From NCBI GenBank assembly GCA_944548615.1, contig OX155961.1, forward strand, positions 19,571,517 through 19,635,516: DNA of 64,000 nucleotides, in the 5' to 3' direction. The translations under genes were made by a program, and so were the position numbers. Of the stretch, positions 35,126 through 47,069 are shown in pieces. The notes below the pieces were generated by a model. The model saw only the letters and a list, made by a program, of their open reading frames with translations, made no database searches and had not been told where the DNA came from. How positions within the stretch are numbered: the first letter of the stretch is position 1; every line of letters begins with the position of its first letter. Source of the DNA: Micropterix aruncella (lineage: Eukaryota; Arthropoda; Insecta; Lepidoptera; Micropterigidae).

Positions 35126-35984
35126 AAAGCAATTTCTATTCACGCATATGTTAAAACTACGAATGCAAATTTTAATATATTTCTGCTATGTAGCTTCATG
35201 CCGTATCTTTTCGATCTTTGCATTTCTGCAAAAAATCACTTTAAAAAATATATGACTTTCAATAGACCACGTGATGTCAACGTCTTTTAAGAAAAGGAAA
35301 TAGATTCGATGAAAGCATTAATAAATTGAAGAATAATTCGAATTTCGAAAAACGTTTCAAGGTGCACATCAGCCCTTTTGTGGGGATATGTGTACGAAAT
35401 ATCGAAGCTCTAACGATGCTAGTTATTGTGCAACGCGACCTATCCACTTAACCAAATAAACAGGCCTTAGCCCCCTTCACCCCCTTAAGTCCGTCATTGT
35501 TTCAGGATGAGATAGTAATATATTGTCATCGAAGTAATAAATGTAAACGAAATTTCAGCTCGATTGAATGATGGTAAGTAAGTCAATTTTCACTTCCAAG
35601 ATTTGTAGTAAATCAAGACCTCAAGACCGGCGGCTAAGTAAATATACGGTTTAAAATTATTGAAAAAAGAAAATAATCGACCATCTCAGGAAATAAAAGT
35701 CATGGTAAAAGACTCATTCCAACGCAATGCCACACGAAATAATGAAATCAATATTAATCGAAATATATGAATATTCAATTCTACGATATAATTTGAATTC
35801 AATGGAAAATCAATCGACATAGCTCAATTCAACCGCCAATTGCACTAAAAAATAAGAAAAACAGTTTAAAAAAATGAAAAACAATGACAAATAAAGAATA
35901 AACTACATATTACTCCGGAAACAAACGCTTTGGTTGACACAGCTCAATTCCTAAGCAATTAAATTTTTTTTTTTTGTAAATTCG
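35126..35984. other. Unassigned sequence
   Basis: No recognised gene. 35560-35590 ('aatttcagctcgattgaa') resembles phrases common in arthropod dispersed repeats, but I cannot place it. Confidence 0.35.
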
Positions 35985-36083
35985 TTCCACACGAGGAGGC
36001 TTCTAAATAGAGGCTGAATCGTAAGTTGGGCCGATCCTTGAACAAATTGGATCTTATGGCTTAACCTCCACGAAACCATTCGC
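35985..36083 (+). repeat. Repeat family A, copy 5 (3' end only)
   Basis: 'gctgaatcgtaagttgggcc' and 'cacgaaaccattcgc' match the last ~100 bp of the family. Confidence 0.65.
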
Positions 36084-36084
36084 G

Positions 36085-36347
36085 CTCACAGCCATAGTAC
36101 GTTTCGGCAACACTTCTGCGCCGGTGACATGCAGATGGCGCTGATGGCCATCTAGAATACCATTTGATAATGAATTATTTTTCTACAGATGATAAAAACC
36201 TAATAATTTAACTAATGATAACAATGATATCATTCAACTATTAGTGTAATCTATCGCATTTCTTTATATGCTGATTATATCACAGAAATAATACGAGAAA
36301 TAGAATGCTCTCTTAAAGTCTATCTGAACATTATTCGCCGTACCCAT
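36085..36347. repeat. Dispersed repeat family B, copy 3
   Basis: Directly follows family A. 'catagtacgtttcggcaaca', 'ctatcgcatttctttatatg' and 'atcacagaaataatacgaga' are shared with 9170-9410. Confidence 0.5.
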
Positions 36348-36785
36348 TAGTTTAGTTTAGTTTGTCTGGTCTTTTTTTTCGCACTTGGCCTCTTGATTGG
36401 GCCGTTGTGCGTGGCTCATGTTTCTATTTATGTTACTCCAACCAACCCACGCTGTCCCAGAAGGTTAGCAGCCTGTTTGGGTTGCTACAGGTCTCCGGGA
36501 CAGATGCTGGAGATTGTAGTATTCTTGCCTGTTGCTCTGCCACGCTCCTGCATTCCATGAGCACATGCTGTGGCGTTTCTTCTTCCTCCGTGCATCCTCT
36601 GCATAGAGGGCTGTCTGTCACACCTATGGTAAACAGGTGTTTGTTTAGGGGACAGTGGCCTGTCATAGTACCTATGATTTTACGGATTTTGTCCCTTTTT
36701 AATCTGGTGAGGTTGCGGGCAAATTTTTTAGACGCTTCCGGAACCGGGTTCTTTGTTTACCGCCCTACCCAAACGTACGTGATAT
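36348..36785 (-). pseudogene. LINE ORF2 C-terminus with CCHC motif (Jockey/R1-like)
   Basis: The minus strand reads SKKFARNLTRLKRDKIRKII and then GTMTGHCPLNKHLFTIGV, SPLCRGCTEEEETPQH and VLMEC. This gives the C-x2-C-x8-H-x4-C zinc knuckle and the preceding TGH-x2-LN-x-H helix typical of the region after RNase H or the thumb in Jockey/R1-like ORF2. A stop follows WLE. The 3' UTR has 'gcacaacggcccaatcaaga'. The rest of ORF2 is missing. Confidence 0.75.
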
Positions 36786-36804
36786 GGGGATAGGTTTTTT
36801 TTAA

Positions 36805-36952
36805 ATTGAACGAACGGGATACGGCTTGTTGCGTTCGGGCGATATAGGCGCCATATCACGTACGTGTGTACCGCCCTACACATACAAACGTACCTGATAT
36901 GTCGCCTATATCGCCCGAACGCATCAAGCCGTATCCCGTTTGTTCATTAAAA
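36805..36952. repeat. Fold-back element (arms of about 58 bp)
   Basis: 'gaacgaacgggatacggctt' in the left arm and its reverse complement with a few mismatches at 36925-36945. The arms also share 'gttcgggcgatataggcg'. The ~25-nt loop ('accgccctacacatacaaac') resembles the sequence just outside at 36760-36790, so the unit may be iterated. Confidence 0.75.
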
Positions 36953-37228
36953 AAATTACTTTTTGAGAGAACTTTTTGATTGGTTTGAGGAGGGAACTGG
37001 TAATAATTCATAACTCACAAGCCTCTTCATATTTAGCAGTTTATTTGCAGAATGTATTGAGATTAGGTTGATTGATATATTACATTCAATACAAAATATA
37101 TCTGAAAATGGGAAATGTAATGAAAAAAAAAAATATTTCGGTAGTATGATTCGGCGCCGGTACACAAGGCCATAACCACTCAACGCTGGTTGCAGCGCCA
37201 TGTACCATCACTTTTGTCACCAGATGAT

Positions 37229-37743
37229 TGACCTGTTGGCAGTCATGATCTGAGTCCGCTTAATATAAGCTTTGGGTGGTTTTGGAGAACAGAGGGTGCC
37301 ACAGAAGATACAGCACGGCCCGGTGGCACAGTGGTTAGGTCGCCTGATCTTACATTGTAAGGTCCTGGGTTCGATTCCCGGCTGGGTCACCATTTTCCGT
37401 TGGGATCAAATTAACGGAATTGCATTTTCAATTCTGTCGATCGAATGCAATAACAAGACACACACTTACAGACATGATACACGCACACATACATATAACA
37501 CGTCATAGTAGGGTTGGTTGTAAGAGATTGTCATATGGCAATAAACCCGCCCATTGTGACATTTTCACAATAAAGAGTATAAACAAACAAATAAACAAAC
37601 AAACAAACAAAATCGAAGCCCTCAAGTCTGCCGTGGTCGCAGCAGTGAGCAGCTTCTCTCTATATGATCTGCGTAATTCGATCGACGACTGGCCGAGAAG
37701 ACTCAAGGCCAGAAATAAGGCCAAAGGTGGTCATTACGAATGA
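37229..37743 (+). pseudogene. Tc1/mariner-superfamily transposase C-terminus, split by a SINE
   Basis: Left part: DLSPLN (from the catalytic SPDLSPLNY block) and, after a one-base shift, YKLWVVLENRGCHRRYS. It is interrupted at 37314 by the SINE and resumes at about 37609 as IEALKSAVVAAVSSFSLYDL, then WPRRLKARNKAKGGHYE and a stop at 37741-37743. The KAKGGH ending and the PRRL helix are typical of Tc1/mariner-like transposases. The second half is open in one frame across the join. No inverted repeats were found. Confidence 0.75.
37314..37608 (+). mobile_element. tRNA-derived SINE, complete copy
   Basis: The head has an RNA polymerase III box A TGGCACAGTGG at 37324-37334 and box B GGTTCGATTCC at 37368-37378. 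They are 33 bp apart inside a 73-bp tRNA-like fold with GGCCCGG/CTGGGTC acceptor ends. The body has 'aattaacggaattgcatttt', and the tail is AAAC/AAAT units at 37578-37608. It is inserted into the Tc1/mariner relic. It is a SINE, not a tRNA gene: the anticodon arm is distorted and the tail is SINE-like. Truncated relatives are at 3723-4030. Confidence 0.9.
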
Positions 37744-37859
37744 TATATATTTTTTTATAAACTACATTAATATACCGATGAACAATAAAAAATTGGAAAA
37801 GAAATGTCATGCCGTTATGTTTTAATTACCAAAAAATGTTGTAACAGTATTTATGATAG

Positions 37860-38340
37860 GACTATGTACAATACAATTTATTATACTCCAGTAGGTAGGC
37901 ATTACTACACTTAGGTGCGTCATTGCGTCTAACATTCTTAGTGATGAGGGAGAATTTACTATCGTGATTTTGTGACTATAAATTAATTTGAGTAATTTAT
38001 AATCTGTTTGAAAACCTTGATAATTATAAAATAACGTAGTAATTAAAATTTCTTAGTAAATCAAGAGCACATGTCTACAACCATAATTATCAAAGTAATA
38101 CTCGTAATGTGATAGTCGTGAAAATAGATAATCGTATGCTAAAACTGACAAAATTTCAATTAATGTTCAAATTCAGCAATGTAGGCTTCGTTGATAAAAA
38201 TAAATATTACGCTCGTTGTCAAATGTCAACTATCAGGAATTTTGTATTATTTTACGTTGTGATACTATTGGAATATGAATTCAGCATTATCCAAATTGCT
38301 AAAATCATATAGTGGATTATTGACTAAGCTATTAACTATT
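37860..38340 (-). mobile_element. LINE 3' UTR related to 30985-31341
   Basis: 'tactccagtaggtaggcatt' and 'acttaggtgcgtca' match 31002-31040 ('ctactccagtagataggcat'), with the same 'caatacaat' tail at 37868-37876. No ORF2 residues remain. Confidence 0.55.
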
Positions 38341-40183
38341 TTTTAATTTAAATTGGTTCTCTCTAGGATTTCTGGTATGCACTGGGACCTTATTATAATA
38401 ACACAGACTTTGGTAAAGGACACTAGGCCGGTGCCGATTAAAATGTATTCTATGTAAGCAATATAGTGCTTACATTTTTCAGTACTTCCTCCAATTTTGT
38501 TAGTTAACATAGTATGTACTCTAATCCCCACGGGAAGCTTTAATTCAGAGAAGTCAGGTTATTCTAATACGTAGTAATATTACATCATAGAATGTGGCAA
38601 AAACAAACGATAGCGGTTCTGTTGCGACGGCAAACATGGCAGTAATCGATAAATTGCTACTCTGCTCCTTCCCTTCGACGTTGCCTTGACGAGACGCAGC
38701 TAATTCCTTTGGGGAGCAAGGAGACCGCGCCTCCTGCTTCATATTTTCGCTATTAATGGTTTTCCCGTGTACTACCAATCAGTTCGGGTAAATAAAATTG
38801 CCAGCGTATTCGATTTCGTCTCGCTGTCATTTAGGACGAGGGAACGGCGGTGGGAGAATCAGCAAGCGTATATGTGTATAGCTCTTCAATCAGATCGATA
38901 CTTGCTCTTGTATAATGGTATTTAAAACATTGACGGTATTAGAAATAAACGCATTTAAAATTCAAACAATGCGTATAACGGCTGCTTAAAAATGATGTGA
39001 CAAATTAGCGTTGTTTCAGCTTAACCGAACGTTGACCACCCGTTGAACAGAGCTTGGCATGTATTTAACCCTCCGTATACTAATCACAAAATCTGACATG
39101 GCATCAATATGTTAAACCCAACCTAGTGAGGTTGATGATCGGCTGTTAATTTTATTGATAACTTACTGTTCCACATAGATGATGCCATTTTTCAGTTACA
39201 TCGACTCCAAATTAAACATATTTACGGGTTTCATAAATGCCATTTAACTTTAAAATTAATATTTAAGGAACGCACTCAAATCAGTATTTTTTTATCACTT
39301 TTATCTTTATTAACCAGTCGTGATAATCAATTAATTTATTTTGATAAAGATTTTTATTTAATTGCTAGTGTCTTCAACAAACACTGCCTATTTATTATTA
39401 TTATTTTTTTAAACATAAAATCAGTTTTTTTAGCTAAAATAAAAAAGCTGGATATATGCTCTAGCTGATTTTTTTATAGATCTCTCTAAGGCCGATATTT
39501 TTGTCATATATTGTTTTCACCTACATCAAACCGTTTCTTCAGCGCACGCCGATAAAGCAACTCACCAGCTCATATTTCTTTGAAATGATTTGATTCCTAT
39601 TGATTCATGATTCATGATTCGTATTCATCCATGAAATCATGATTTCGTATTGAAAACCAATATTTATCACAATAAAATATAGCCTATAGCACTCATCAAT
39701 AAAAAAGCATTCCATTAGGGTAGAAATTTTTGAAATCGGATGAATAGTTTCGGAGATTATCCCCTACATACAAACTTACAAACATACAAACTTTCTAATT
39801 TACCATTTATCAAATATAATTGTCTATATAAAATCAAAATTACTAAAATTAGTTTTGTTTAGTATTTTGTTACTATATTTAGGTTGATTTTATTGTAAAA
39901 CTTTCTGTTTATTCACTGACTGTTTAAATTAATTTTGATTGACTTTTTTTTTAAACTTAGTACATAATTGATTTTTTAAAATATTTTCTTGTTTTTTTTT
40001 TTGGTGATTTGATTTTGTTTGATTTTTGTATTTGATCCGAAGGTGCCTTGCCTTTATATACCTACAAAAAAAATATATGACCACGTAATGAAGCTGTGAA
40101 TATATTCGAGCAAATGTAAAATGACGTATTTCAAAGTATGTACTTTTTGAATTAATAAAATATGACTATGGCTATGGGGGAAA
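38341..40183. other. Unassigned; GC-richer patch 38590-38870; possible Helitron-like remnant 39661-39800
   Basis: No gene recognised. 39661-39800 ('gcctatagcactcatcaata', then 'acatacaaacttacaaacat') has the wording of decayed non-autonomous Helitron 5' halves, with low certainty. Confidence 0.3.
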
Positions 40184-40290
40184 TGGGACCCCGGTGCTAT
40201 ATCTTCCTTTACGTCCTCTCTTAAGTGATGCCTTCCATTGAGTGATGCGGTTCGATGATTGACTGCCTTGAAAGGTTATCATTTTTATTA
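40184..40290 (-). pseudogene. Short LINE ORF2 C-terminal remnant
   Basis: The minus strand reads VNHRTASLNGRHHL and EDIAPGSHFPH. This matches the NHRTAILNG and EEISPGSHLSY segments of the LINE remnant in both arms of the inverted duplication (51940-52310). Confidence 0.5.
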
Positions 40291-41401
40291 TCGTAAAGAG
40301 ATGCGTTTAGTTAAATTGTAAAATATTAAACAAAAGTTTTTGAAATTCTATTAGTCATAATTCTCACGATGTGTTAATTAACGAAGCGGCAAATTGGACT
40401 CTCCGCAATCTTTTCGCTCTTAACTTTCAGCGGACTTTATCAGCGTTATGCCGAAAGCAATATGCCATTTAAGGCCGCCTTAGCGCGATCCTCGTTGGCC
40501 GACAAGGACAAAAACTTTGTAAATTAATTGCCAGAATCGAAGGAATGCCTTTTCTAAACGTCTTACACCGACGGGGATCATTAAATCCGCCGAGGGCGAG
40601 GCGCAGCCGAATACGACATCAAAGATTGTTTCTCTTCAATGGGGACCAAAGCCCTCCCATTTCTTAATTATTGCTCAAAGAAGTTTTCTTTTGGGGAAGT
40701 TTAGGAATTATTGTATTGCTGCCCCGAGAGAGATTCCTAATTAGATCTAAATAAAGCATGCTACGAAGCGGAATGGCTTTTAAAGTATACTCTGGTTTCG
40801 AAATTAAGCCGTTTTGTTGATGGCAATGGCGTGACAGTTTGGATTCAGGAACGGCTTACAAACTAGAGAGATTATATTCGCATTGCGTGTTCTGATTGAC
40901 GGATTCCACAATATATTCGTCGATATCTGTGTGTGTTTATTTATTTATTACAAATGATATGGTTAGCATTTCAGAGCAAATCTTTACGTTACCTACATTT
41001 TTTAAAGAATAATTTATAACGTATTAGAGGGTACATATTTTTAGTGTTACAGGGTACACATATTTGGACATTTATTAAATTTAGTGTATTTTTTATTGGT
41101 GTAGTTTTTTTAACATATATTTTTTTAATTTTAATTTTAGCTTTATCTTACTCTTTACTTCAGTTTTAATTCAATTCTGTTTGTCACACTCTATATGTTT
41201 CTTTTTTTTTGAGGATCATATTTTGGGGCAATTTGGTTTTATGAGCATTTAAATAAAGCTTTTGTCTTCTTGTCCATCCCAGAACCGGCTAGTCCCAGTT
41301 GGGTAACTAAATAAAATGAGCAATAGTTTAAGGTTTTGCCATTCGGTTCCCGTTATTTTTATAAGCAAAACCAATATTTTATGGTAATTAATTCTTAAAT
41401 A
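40291..41401. other. Unassigned; GC-richer patch 40380-40700
   Basis: The patch is CG-rich, single-copy in the window and without a long frame. It could be conserved non-coding DNA. Confidence 0.3.
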
Positions 41402-41715
41402 AATAATATACCTTCGAAGTCAGCTTGACCATCCTAGTTTTTTTTAACGTTTTAAATTTACAACACTACAAAATGATTTGTTTCGTATGCCTTATGACGT
41501 AAGGTTCACTCAGCGGGGCCCCGATCTATAGTTTGGCTGTCATTGCGTAAAATTGATGTACCTATGTATAAAATAACAATAGTATACCTTCAAAGTTAGC
41601 TTGACCACTCTAGTTTTTATAGCGTTTTTAAGTTACTATTTACACTACAAAATGATTTGATTCGTATGCCTTATGACGTAAGGTTTTACGCAGCGGGACC
41701 CGGTATGGCTGTCGC
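41402..41715 (+). repeat. Direct duplication of about 140 bp
   Basis: 41405-41510 and 41580-41690 share 'ataccttc-aagt-agcttg' and 'cgtatgccttatgacgtaag' in the same order, at a period of about 175 bp. Diverged, non-coding. Confidence 0.6.
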
Positions 41716-43879
41716 TGGAACACTTTTTAGAAGTCACACTTTCTATCAGCGTCTAAATCTGTGTCATTGTGTCCCGTGTGAGTGCATAATGACGCAATAG
41801 CGCAATGGCGAAAGTTCCCTTTGTGGGGCCGAGGAGTACATTAAGGCGTTCAAACATGGGGTACGCATTTGAACGGGTGAGCCGAGTTATCGAGCCACAA
41901 AGGCAGAATACTGTTCGTTCCCGCTCAATGGCACTAGACAACACGCTACGTACCTAATACAATTAAACTGCGGTTACTGACTGACAACAATAAGGTTTCG
42001 ATTGTCGGATAAACGAAATACCTCTTCGGGAGTACATCAGCTTCATCGTCAGAATTCTCATTGTAAATGCCTAAACACTAGAATTTTCCTCTACCTTAGA
42101 TACCATGTGCGCTTAAAAATCTAAAGCTTAAACGTTTAGTATGTCCGGATAGTATTCCTCGATACAATATTATAGGCATGTCAATAATTTTATTTGATCA
42201 TTTACGACACATTTACAATGTAAATATGACTAGTGCGATATCACAGTAAAAATGGAAAATAAGCCCGTCATACCAATGCATAAGTCAGCGGCGAAATCTG
42301 ACGTGGAGAATTACACATCAGATGCGGTCCTTTGACCCACAGCCAAGTTGTAGTTAAAGACAGGCTCCTCAGTCTCTAAGAAAATCGTACGGAAAAACAG
42401 AACTTCTTTTGCATAAACAAACTCAAGAATCTATAAAAACCAGCAGAATTATAAAGACAATTAAAAATTTAAATAACGAAACACTTACTTCACATCTTAG
42501 GAGAAATGAGGTAGAAAAAAATAACAAGGTATATTTTAAAATAAACTTCTTTTCAATAAACCATCTTACGATATTTCATATAAATTTTATTTTTCTGGTT
42601 ATGCTATTTCGATATTTTTAAATATAACTATAAGTTTAAATTATTTGTTATACCTTGAATTTATTTTAATAATAATAGCTTTTTCCTGTTTTTTTTTTAA
42701 TTCTATATGTGCGCGCTTATGAACAAATCATCGCCATACATGGAGTCTACAGGTTTTGCAATGAAAACTATTTCAATACATTTTTTATAATAATTAATTT
42801 TTATTAGGTAATATAATAAAAATATTTCGGGTTTTATGTATGTTACCTATTAGCTCACGAACGGCTGGATCGATTTGAATGATTCTTTTTTTGTTTTGTT
42901 CATAATCACTTCAATCATACTATAGGCTATAAAAAATCTGAAAATTGTTTTAGTACCGAGCTTGATCATAGATGTCGTTGTTTGACAAAAATAAAAATAC
43001 GAAAATTCGAAAATCAAGATGGCGGCACGGTGCGAAAACTTACATTTGACAGCTAAGTTGAATTTTACAAATTTTTCATAGCGTTTTCGTAATTCTGAAG
43101 ATAAATCAACTGAATTAAGAGCCTTATTACAAAATAGCGTAGGTATTCTTTTAAAATGAGTTGAAAAAATGAACGCATTTTTTTTTGGATGTAACTATAA
43201 AAGATAGGATAAATAAATAAATAAATAAATAAATAACTATTCAACCCTGGGAGAAACCCGCGGCACTGAGCGCTCTTCTCTTGCGCAAGCAAATATATAC
43301 ACAATTTCTAATTGTTTTTTGCAGTGTTTTCTCCTTTCTAATGACAATAATTTATATTATGTCGTATTGCTAAAAGAGTGAACTTTAATATAGTATAAGT
43401 ATTATATAAGAATCTTATTTTATTTCTGAGAAAATTAGAATGATACAGGAAGATTTTTTTTAAATTTTGTGTAATTGTAAGTAATGTATACCTTGGATAT
43501 GTGGTCAAAAAACGAAAAAATAAAGTCGTAGTGTACATCAAGAATACATGACGGACATAAAAAAAATAGTATACGGTTTTCGTTGTAGTGATATTACTGT
43601 ATTAAGGAGCTCAAAGTTTGCCTTCCGAGCGTTTTACGAATAACGACTTTCGGAAAATGGGCTGAATAAGTAAATAATATTCGTTATATCTAAAATTAAA
43701 GGCCGCTATGGTCAACATCAAGAAATGGTCCAGGTAATTCAGTAATTAAAGTTTGTAGAAATCTCTTCATTTCTTGGAATTAGAACGCCAAAAATCCACT
43801 TTTCTTGCCTTTCTGGAAAAAATATGTGATAGGGCTCTTAACTGAATTTGTGTAATTCGTGTAAGTTTTTCCAGGTTTT
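41716..43879. other. Unassigned sequence
   Basis: No recognised gene. 41753-41944 is a GC-richer 63-codon minus-strand frame without known motifs. (AAAT)n sits at 43211-43236. 42840-42880 ('cacgaacggctggatcgat') uses wording common in dispersed repeats. Confidence 0.3.
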
Positions 43880-44745
43880 GCAATCATTTTTTACAGTTAT
43901 GCCCTTGCACAGACGCTCCAATCTCAGCAAGGTGACCGCTCGAGCAAGACGACAAAGGGAGGTTCGAGCAACTGAAAGCGATAAGCATCGCCAAGAATTG
44001 AATGAAGCGGCACAAATCCGTAAAGTTGCAGTGCGAAGACTATTGAATTTAAGACAAAACACACACAGAGAGGCATTCTATTATGATCTGGCAATACAAT
44101 ACAGCGATTATAAATGCGTGCAAATTGGAAAATGGACCATTTGTGCCAATATTGCAATGCCTTGAAGTACCGCCACGAACCAGTCAGTTTGTGTTGCGCA
44201 GGGGAAAAATGAGATTGACACCATTGGTTCCACCACCAGAACCATTAGGATCGTTGGCGTCTGGAAATGCACCAGATTCTAAGCATTTACTGTGGTACAT
44301 ACAATATTGAAATAACTGCTTCCAAATGACTTCATTTGGCGCAACACGTATTTCGCAATTTGAATCAACCACGATTGTGCAATGGAATTCGGCTGGCTGT
44401 GAAGAAACGTTATCGAAGCGACGATTCTGAAAGGTAAGTACAAGGGAGAAGATGTATTCATTCCACGAAAACCAATGATTACTACCGACTTGCCATTTTA
44501 CTTTAAACGACTCGGTTTCCCATACGCATTGCATTCGCGATGACGGTCAACAAATCGCAATGACAATGACTTACTGTTTGTGGAACAAAATTGGAAAATC
44601 CATGCTTCACGCACGGCTAATTATACGTCACCTGTTCGCGAGTGGGAAAACCGTCATTCTCTATGTATTTGCGCCAGAAAACAAAACTAAAACATTGTGT
44701 ATCATAGAGTACTGCATTAAAATACGTTCCATTCGATTTGAAAAA
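43880..44745 (+). pseudogene. Autonomous-type Helitron protein relic with a large internal deletion
   Basis: N-terminal part, 43905-44335: an Arg/Glu-rich repeat region, AFYYDLAIQY, then H-L-C-Q-Y-C-N-A-L-K-Y-R and CCAG (zinc-finger-like). After a frameshift come MRLTPLVPPPEPLGSLASG and CFQMTSFGA, the Helitron N-terminal domain. Directly after this, at 44345, it jumps to LRNLNQPRLCNGIRLAVKK, then KYKGEDVFIPRKPM, TTDLPFYFKRLGFP, SREWEN-type and YVFAPENKTKT segments. These are the last ~120 residues of the Pif1-like helicase. The Rep endonuclease (HUH) and most helicase motifs are missing, so perhaps 1000 or more residues have been lost. Stops and frameshifts add to the damage. Confidence 0.8.
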
Positions 44746-46081
44746 AAATCACTTTGTTTCAGACATGATCTGAAAAAAAAGAAAAGAAATCAATGGAGTC
44801 AAACAAAATCGTACTGTATACACACTTTTCTCTTCCATTTCGAACACAACGAGCACAACTATTCCACAAATGGCATTAATTGACGAAACTGCTCTTTTGG
44901 TGAGACAGATTGGAATCATGATCGATACCTACTTTGAATTTGTAATAATCATGCTTAGTCTGCTGCTTTCAACGAAGAATTTAAACAAACATGCAAATGT
45001 CAAACAACTGTCAATGAAAATTAGCTAAGTTAATGTCATCTGCTGCCAAATGAACAAATTCGTGGCGAGGCGAAGTTTGCCGAGTTCCGTTAGTATTTAA
45101 AATAAATAACGACTTTAAATTCTCTGTAATATTAATATTATTTTGGTTAATAAATAAGTAGTAATAATAAATATCCATTGGAGTAATTTTGACTATTTAG
45201 TTTATACAGATGGATAGAATTTCATGTAGGTAATAAATTAATGTCTCTTGCATCTATGGATCGGCTTCAGAATTAACCCCTATTTATGAAGGTAGTTGAC
45301 CACTGCTCTTTAGCCAATTTTGTCCATTTTGCAAAATCACACTGACATGCACGATAAAAAGTTTAGTAAAATAAAAAAATACAGCAATGATTAACAGTTG
45401 GTACATCGACATTTGAATTTACACAAAATATAGCAAAGTTGCCTGTGAGAGAAATGGTAACTTTAACTTCTATATTTTTGTTACAAATTTTCGGACGTAG
45501 GTATATTTCCTTTAAAGAACAGCAACATCATAGATTAGGGCATATTATAACAACCCTCCAGCTTCTCAAACGGCGCCACTGTGCGAATCTCACGAGCGAA
45601 CAGTCGCTCGAATTCGCCTCCTCCGCTGGGTATTAGGGAATTAGAAGTGCTTGAGTGATTTTCAATGGATGTGTAAGAAGTGTTCGTTCGCCTTTATTCC
45701 CCTCCCTTACCCTCCCTTTACGCTCTCCCCACCTACCCCTACCTACCGCGTGGATTTGCCTTGTGCTCCTTGCGTTTTGCCCGCTGCGCAACAACTATAA
45801 GCTTTTAGAAGCTTTCCGGCTTCGGGATGTTAACTTCGCATGCTACCCCGTTACTTATTTTATATTTTATGTTCGGATCCGTCAAAGCACATACACGGAG
45901 GGATAATGCTCCATTCATTCTTTAATATCAAACGAGTGCTTTGTGATGTCCGATTTCTTTATATCGCTCCCCCTCGTGCGTGTGTCGCAAATATAATCCG
46001 CGTAAATTTTGCTAACTCATACCGAAAAAAAAAAGATTTTTTCATTGCTATTAAAAAACGGGAAAGTAAAGATATACGAAA
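44746..46081. other. Unassigned; GC-richer patch 45540-45850
   Basis: 44746-45060 may be the 3' UTR of the Helitron relic. 45541-45850 is C-rich on the plus strand with no recognised domain. Confidence 0.3.
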
Positions 46082-47003
46082 CTAGCTGTGCACCGCCGTT
46101 TATTTTAAAAGAACTCGGATTATTTATAAATAATGTAGAGTACTTCGGCATAAAAAAAATATTTTTTGTTATATTTTCATGCGGTATTAGTATACATATA
46201 CTGGTTTTCTCTGCACCCTGATCTACAACTAGAGTTGTCAACTGGAAAGGGCAAACCCGTCACCTCTGGAATTTTTAACGATTAGTCTGACCGGAGTGAG
46301 CGCAGAAGACTTGGCCAAAATAGTCCACCGTCAAGCTCCGCCACATGCCCGTAAGAGGCCAACGCCTTAACCGTGAGATAGCCATGAGTGTTACTCAGCG
46401 GGCTTACACTTACGCCCTTACTTCCAATTGCGACCAGATTACTCCATTCTCTCGATTGGTTACGAGCTCGAGGTCGCTTGCGCGGTCCTCTGCCTTACGA
46501 AGCGGTGAAACGGTGTATACCGAATCTATCGCGGACCACGGCATTCTTTGCCTAGCTATTCATCCAGGATCGGGTAGCCGATGGTCGTTTCAACAGCAGG
46601 CGCCGTAAGGTCCGCAACCACCCCCGCCTTATAGGAAACAGTACTGCTTCCAGACTCCCCTGACTGTTAGTCAGAGTGCACAATCGATTGGCTTACGCCG
46701 CGCGGTGCGCAGACCGTCCAGAAGCGCCAGAAGGTTGATTCCTGGGGGAAACTAGCCCTAAGGCCAGAGTCCTACCCAGGCTCGCACTTCATGCGTGGAG
46801 GCCGCCGGATGGGTATTGCCCCGTGAGTGTGACCAACCCTGAACAGAATGGGTCTTCGTGGCCAACTCACCAAGGGCCCCTTAGCTCCCTAAACTGAAAG
46901 AATTGGGCTAACAAATGCAAAATATTTTTTTCAATCCGACTAGCAGCTCCAGAGATTAGCGCATTTAAATAAACAAACTCTTCAGCTTTAATATTAGTAT
47001 AGA
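46082..47003 (-). mobile_element. Non-autonomous Helitron split by family A
   Basis: Minus strand: 5' end TCTATACTAATATTAAAGC at 47003, 3' end CTAG at 46085-46082. The two halves (46082-46221 and 46886-47003) are separated by repeat family A copy 6. The 5' end closely resembles the element at 47070-47812. Confidence 0.6.
46222..46885 (+). repeat. Repeat family A, copy 6
   Basis: 'gttgtcaactggaaagggca' at the start, 'ctatcgcggaccacggcatt' in the middle, and a terminal region near 'gtgagtgtgaccaaccc'. It lies inside a Helitron. Confidence 0.7.
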
Positions 47004-47069
47004 TAGATGAAGGCAAATTATACGAAATCGAAGACTCTCGCTGTCATTTGATGTTATACATATATAAAG

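Noticed and set aside
37314..37390. tRNA gene with box A and box B
   Set aside because: The head continues into a SINE body and an AAAC tail, and relatives occur at 3723-4030. The anticodon arm is distorted.
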